From Paenibacillus sp. PL2-23 (GTDB taxonomy: Bacteria; Bacillota; Bacilli; Paenibacillales; Paenibacillaceae): a stretch of DNA of 64,000 bases. Position 1 is the first letter of the stretch, and every line of letters starts with the position of its first letter. The stretch covers positions 2,566,001-2,630,000 of the forward strand of contig NZ_CP162129.1 in NCBI RefSeq assembly GCF_040834005.1, in the 5' to 3' direction. The position numbers were made by a program, and so were the translations under genes. Positions 61,749 to 64,000 of this stretch are shown piece by piece. The notes beneath the pieces are model-generated. The model saw nothing but the letters and a program-made list of their open reading frames with translations, made no database searches and was not told the DNA's origin.

Positions 61749-63461
61749 ATGCTGCGTGAGTTATCGATCAGAAATTTAGCCGTTATTGAAGAGGTTCACG
61801 TTTCGTTCCATCATGGTTTTCACGTGTTGACCGGAGAGACCGGCGCGGGGAAATCTATCCTTATCGATGCGTTAAGCTTAATCGTGGGAGGTCGGGGCTC
61901 CGCAGACATGGTGCGTTACGGCTGTGACAGGGCAGAGATGGAGGCGTTGTTCGACCTCCCGGCTCAGCATCCGGTATGGGGGCAGCTGGACCGCATCGGG
62001 GTCCAGTACAATCCGGAGGAGATGCTTATTATCCGCAGAGAGCTGACGACCGCAGGCAAGAGCAGCAGCCGGGTGAACGGCCAACTGGTGACGATTACGA
62101 TGCTGCGTGAGATCGGCGAATTTCTAGTCAATATTCACGGTCAGCATGAGCATCAATCGCTGCTTAAGACGGATCAGCATCTGGAGTGGCTGGATCAGTT
62201 CGGAGGGGATCTTCTGCTGGAGCGTAAGGCTCAGTATAGAGCGCTGTTCGACCAGCTCTCTGAGGTCCGGGGATCCATGCGGTCTGTGGAGGACAGTACC
62301 CGACACAATGCGCAGATGATGGATCTGTATCGCTTCCAGATCGAAGAGATTACGTCCGCTAAGCTGAAGCCGGACGAGGATGAGCAGCTGCTGGAGCAGA
62401 GGAGTAAGCTTCTGTATGCGGAGAAGCGCAAGGACGCTGCATCCGAGGCATATGCTTTGCTATATGGCGGCAAGGGACTGGATCTCATTAGCCGCGCGAT
62501 CTCTAAGCTGGAGGATATCCAGAGCTATGATCCAAGCGTGCTTAACCCTCTTATGGAGCAGCTGCAATCCGCGTTCTATCAAGCCGAGGACGCAGCATTC
62601 CAGCTCAGGGATTACCGTGACGGCATTGAATCTGATCCGGAGACGCTGGCTTATGTGGAGGATCGGCTGGATTTAATTAACGGACTAAAAAGAAAATACG
62701 GTGAAACCATACCTGATATACTTGCTTATCTGGAACAAATCATGGCAGAACGAGATAAGATCGAGAATAGGGACGAGCTTCTGGAGGAATTAAAACGCCA
62801 GGAGAAGCGTCTGTATGAGGGGGCCTTGCAGCTTGCTCAGGATTTGTCCAAGCTCAGGCGTCATGCCGCAGGCCGTCTGTCCAGCGCTGTGGAATCGGAG
62901 CTCAGGCAGCTTCAGATGCCTGCCGCCCGATTCGAAGCGAATCTGGATGGTGGAGGCGGCGGGCAAGAAGAGGCGGCTCCAGTTAAGCTTACTGTGAACG
63001 GCATGGATGAAGCGATCTTCCTGCTGTCGACTAACCCGGGGGAACCGCCCAAGCCATTAAACAAGATTGCTTCTGGCGGAGAGATGTCTCGCATTATGCT
63101 CGCCCTCAAAAGCATCTTCGCGGAAATCGATCAAATCCCAACGCTTATATTTGACGAGGTGGATACCGGTGTGAGCGGTCGAGCGGCACAGGCTATTGCC
63201 GAGAAGCTGTCAAGTTTGTCGGCCAAGTGCCAGGTGTTTTCGATTACGCATTTGCCGCAGGTGGCGTGTATGTCGGATCATCATTATGAGATTAAGAAGC
63301 AGGTTACGAATAATCGCACTTCAACCTCGGTCACCGAGTTGATGACGGACTCCCGCATAGACGAGCTTGCTCGTATGCTGGGCGGGGTGGAAGTAACGGA
63401 AAAAACTCGTCATCATGCGCAGGAAATGCTTGATTTGGCACATGGCTTGAAGGGGGCGTAA
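61749..63461 (+). CDS. recN: DNA repair protein RecN
   Basis: 570-residue SMC-like protein for double-strand break repair. Walker A GETGAGKSILIDALSLIVGGR (about residue 31), coiled coils in the middle, signature IASGGEMSRIMLALKSIFA and Walker B TLIFDEVDTGVSGRAAQAIAEKL, then FSITHLPQVACMSDHHYEI. The ATG at 61749 follows AGAGGAGGACATGCC; the frame also opens within argR at 61659. It precedes spoIVB, as in Bacillus. Confidence 0.97.
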   Translation: MLRELSIRNLAVIEEVHVSFHHGFHVLTGETGAGKSILIDALSLIVGGRGSADMVRYGCDRAEMEALFDLPAQHPVWGQLDRIGVQYNPEEMLIIRRELTTAGKSSSRVNGQLVTITMLREIGEFLVNIHGQHEHQSLLKTDQHLEWLDQFGGDLLLERKAQYRALFDQLSEVRGSMRSVEDSTRHNAQMMDLYRFQIEEITSAKLKPDEDEQLLEQRSKLLYAEKRKDAASEAYALLYGGKGLDLISRAISKLEDIQSYDPSVLNPLMEQLQSAFYQAEDAAFQLRDYRDGIESDPETLAYVEDRLDLINGLKRKYGETIPDILAYLEQIMAERDKIENRDELLEELKRQEKRLYEGALQLAQDLSKLRRHAAGRLSSAVESELRQLQMPAARFEANLDGGGGGQEEAAPVKLTVNGMDEAIFLLSTNPGEPPKPLNKIASGGEMSRIMLALKSIFAEIDQIPTLIFDEVDTGVSGRAAQAIAEKLSSLSAKCQVFSITHLPQVACMSDHHYEIKKQVTNNRTSTSVTELMTDSRIDELARMLGGVEVTEKTRHHAQEMLDLAHGLKGA

Positions 63462-63467
63462 TGGAAG

Positions 63468-63498
63468 GTATTCAGGGAATGTTTTTGCGGACATAAAA
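63468..63498 (+). promoter_or_regulatory. Candidate forespore (sigma-F/sigma-G) promoter of spoIVB
   Basis: GTATT (63468-63472), a 16-bp spacer and GGACATAAAA (63489-63498), a partial match to the sigma-F/G pattern GYATA ... GGNRANAMTW. In B. subtilis spoIVB is transcribed by these factors. Confidence 0.4.
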
Positions 63499-63517
63499 GA
63501 TGGGGTGCGGGGTAACT

Positions 63518-63548
63518 TAAAGGTACGCCAATGGCGAGACTACCTTTA
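63518..63548 (+). promoter_or_regulatory. Bulged hairpin in the recN-spoIVB gap
   Basis: TAAAGGTA / TACCTTTA with an inner CGCC-AAT-GGCG stem and a 4-nt bulge (AGAC). No T-tract follows. It lies about 35 bases before the spoIVB start and could be a leader structure or the end of the recN transcript. Confidence 0.4.
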
Positions 63549-63584
63549 TCGTCATGCGATGGAATGACAGGGAGCGTGAAATCA

Positions 63585-64000
63585 TTGAACTCCAATCCAC
63601 GGAAACGATGGTTTGGGTTGATCCTCGTGTTCTTCGTATGCATCGTCGGTTTCTCCACCCCGTTTCAACAATTCGCCGCGTTTCCGAATGAACTACGTTT
63701 ATTCTCTGGCCAAATGAAACGACTGCAATATGGAGTTCCTGTACATGCTGAAGTAACCGTGGATCCCCAAATGTTACAAGTGAACGGCACGGCAAAACCT
63801 TCTTTGTCCGTCAACTTGAACGAACCGCTGTCACTGCAACCGTATCAGAGCGGACAGACCAACATGAAAGTGAAATTATTTGGTAAAATTCCTTTTCGGA
63901 CTGTTAAAGTGAATGTCGTACCTGATCTTCGGGTTGTTCCTGGCGGCCAGACGATTGGCGTCAAGGTGAAATCGGCAGGGGTATTGGTTGTGGGCCATCA
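63585..64000 (+). CDS. spoIVB: SpoIVB peptidase (3' end outside the window)
   Basis: The frame is open to the window end. The N-terminus has a membrane-spanning signal (WFGLILVFFVCIVGFSTPFQQFAAFP), and residues about 110-138 (VNVVPDLRVVPGGQTIGVKVKSAGVLVVGH) match the segment before the PDZ domain of SpoIVB, the forespore serine protease that triggers pro-sigma-K processing. The protease domain lies beyond the window. A TTG at 63585 is 10 bases from GGGAG; a GTG at 63576 abuts it. Confidence 0.9.
   Translation, partial: MNSNPRKRWFGLILVFFVCIVGFSTPFQQFAAFPNELRLFSGQMKRLQYGVPVHAEVTVDPQMLQVNGTAKPSLSVNLNEPLSLQPYQSGQTNMKVKLFGKIPFRTVKVNVVPDLRVVPGGQTIGVKVKSAGVLVVGH

Overview
The window is a contiguous piece of chromosome from a spore-forming, moderately GC-rich Firmicute, most likely Paenibacillus or a close relative (inference). 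Supporting evidence: the spoIIIA operon, gerP operon, spore photoproduct lyase and spoIVB; B-type RNase P RNA; a T-box leader; G-rich Shine-Dalgarno sites with many GTG/TTG starts; and gene orders close to Bacillus subtilis but with inserted genes. No rRNA, tRNA, CRISPR array, prophage or intact insertion sequence was seen. One 162-bp MITE-like element and two families of intergenic repeats are present.

Layout. 1-5.8 kb: dnaG (5' end cut off), sigA, a membrane protein, trmK and a Nif3-family gene. 5.8-6.4 kb: rnpB with its own promoter and terminator. 6.4-16.6 kb: accessory block with a secreted subtilase, YpuI-like and DUF1540 proteins, an overlapping trio (orphan ABC ATPase, membrane-anchored alpha/beta hydrolase, HelD-like helicase), a PAS-HTH regulator and a tiny tandem zinc-knuckle protein. 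16.7-24.6 kb: glycogen operon glgB-glgC-glgD-(MITE)-glgA-GH15. 24.7-27.1 kb: gerPA-E on the minus strand with a candidate sigma-K promoter, divergent from an Hsp20-like gene. 27.2-33.6 kb: small membrane proteins, zur, yidD, T-box-controlled metG, and a zinc uptake operon znuA-znuC-znuB with a near-consensus Zur box on a consensus sigma-A promoter. 33.7-36.6 kb: ccdA, splB (minus) and mntR. 36.6-40.5 kb: yqhQ (minus), yqhR, aroQ, an aminopeptidase P-like gene and efp. 40.6-44.2 kb: lysC, a DUF441 protein and the sulfolactate genes comB/comA, which interrupt the efp-yqhV junction known from B. subtilis. 44.3-50.3 kb: yqhV and spoIIIAA-AH. 50.4-64 kb: accB-accC, an Asp23/AmaP/DUF2273 envelope module, nusB, folD, xseA-xseB, ispA, dxs, tlyA, a membrane protein, argR, recN and the start of spoIVB.

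Themes: housekeeping replication, transcription, lipid, folate and isoprenoid genes are interleaved with sporulation genes expressed from several compartment-specific sigma factors. Metal homeostasis is concentrated at 27-36 kb (Zur, ZnuACB, MntR). Carbon storage forms a self-contained operon.

The most unusual signals are non-coding. (1) A roughly 50-nt sequence occurs three times (24.6, 36.2 and 41.9 kb), each time between a stop codon and that gene's intrinsic terminator, always in the gene's orientation. (2) A block of three direct repeats with perfect hairpins sits inside the spoIIIA operon between spoIIIAE and spoIIIAF. (3) A MITE-like element inserted at a TA dinucleotide contributes the last base of the glgD stop codon. 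(4) A terminator-like hairpin buries the ribosome binding site of the DUF1540 gene. All calls rest on reading the sequence by eye; no database search was run.
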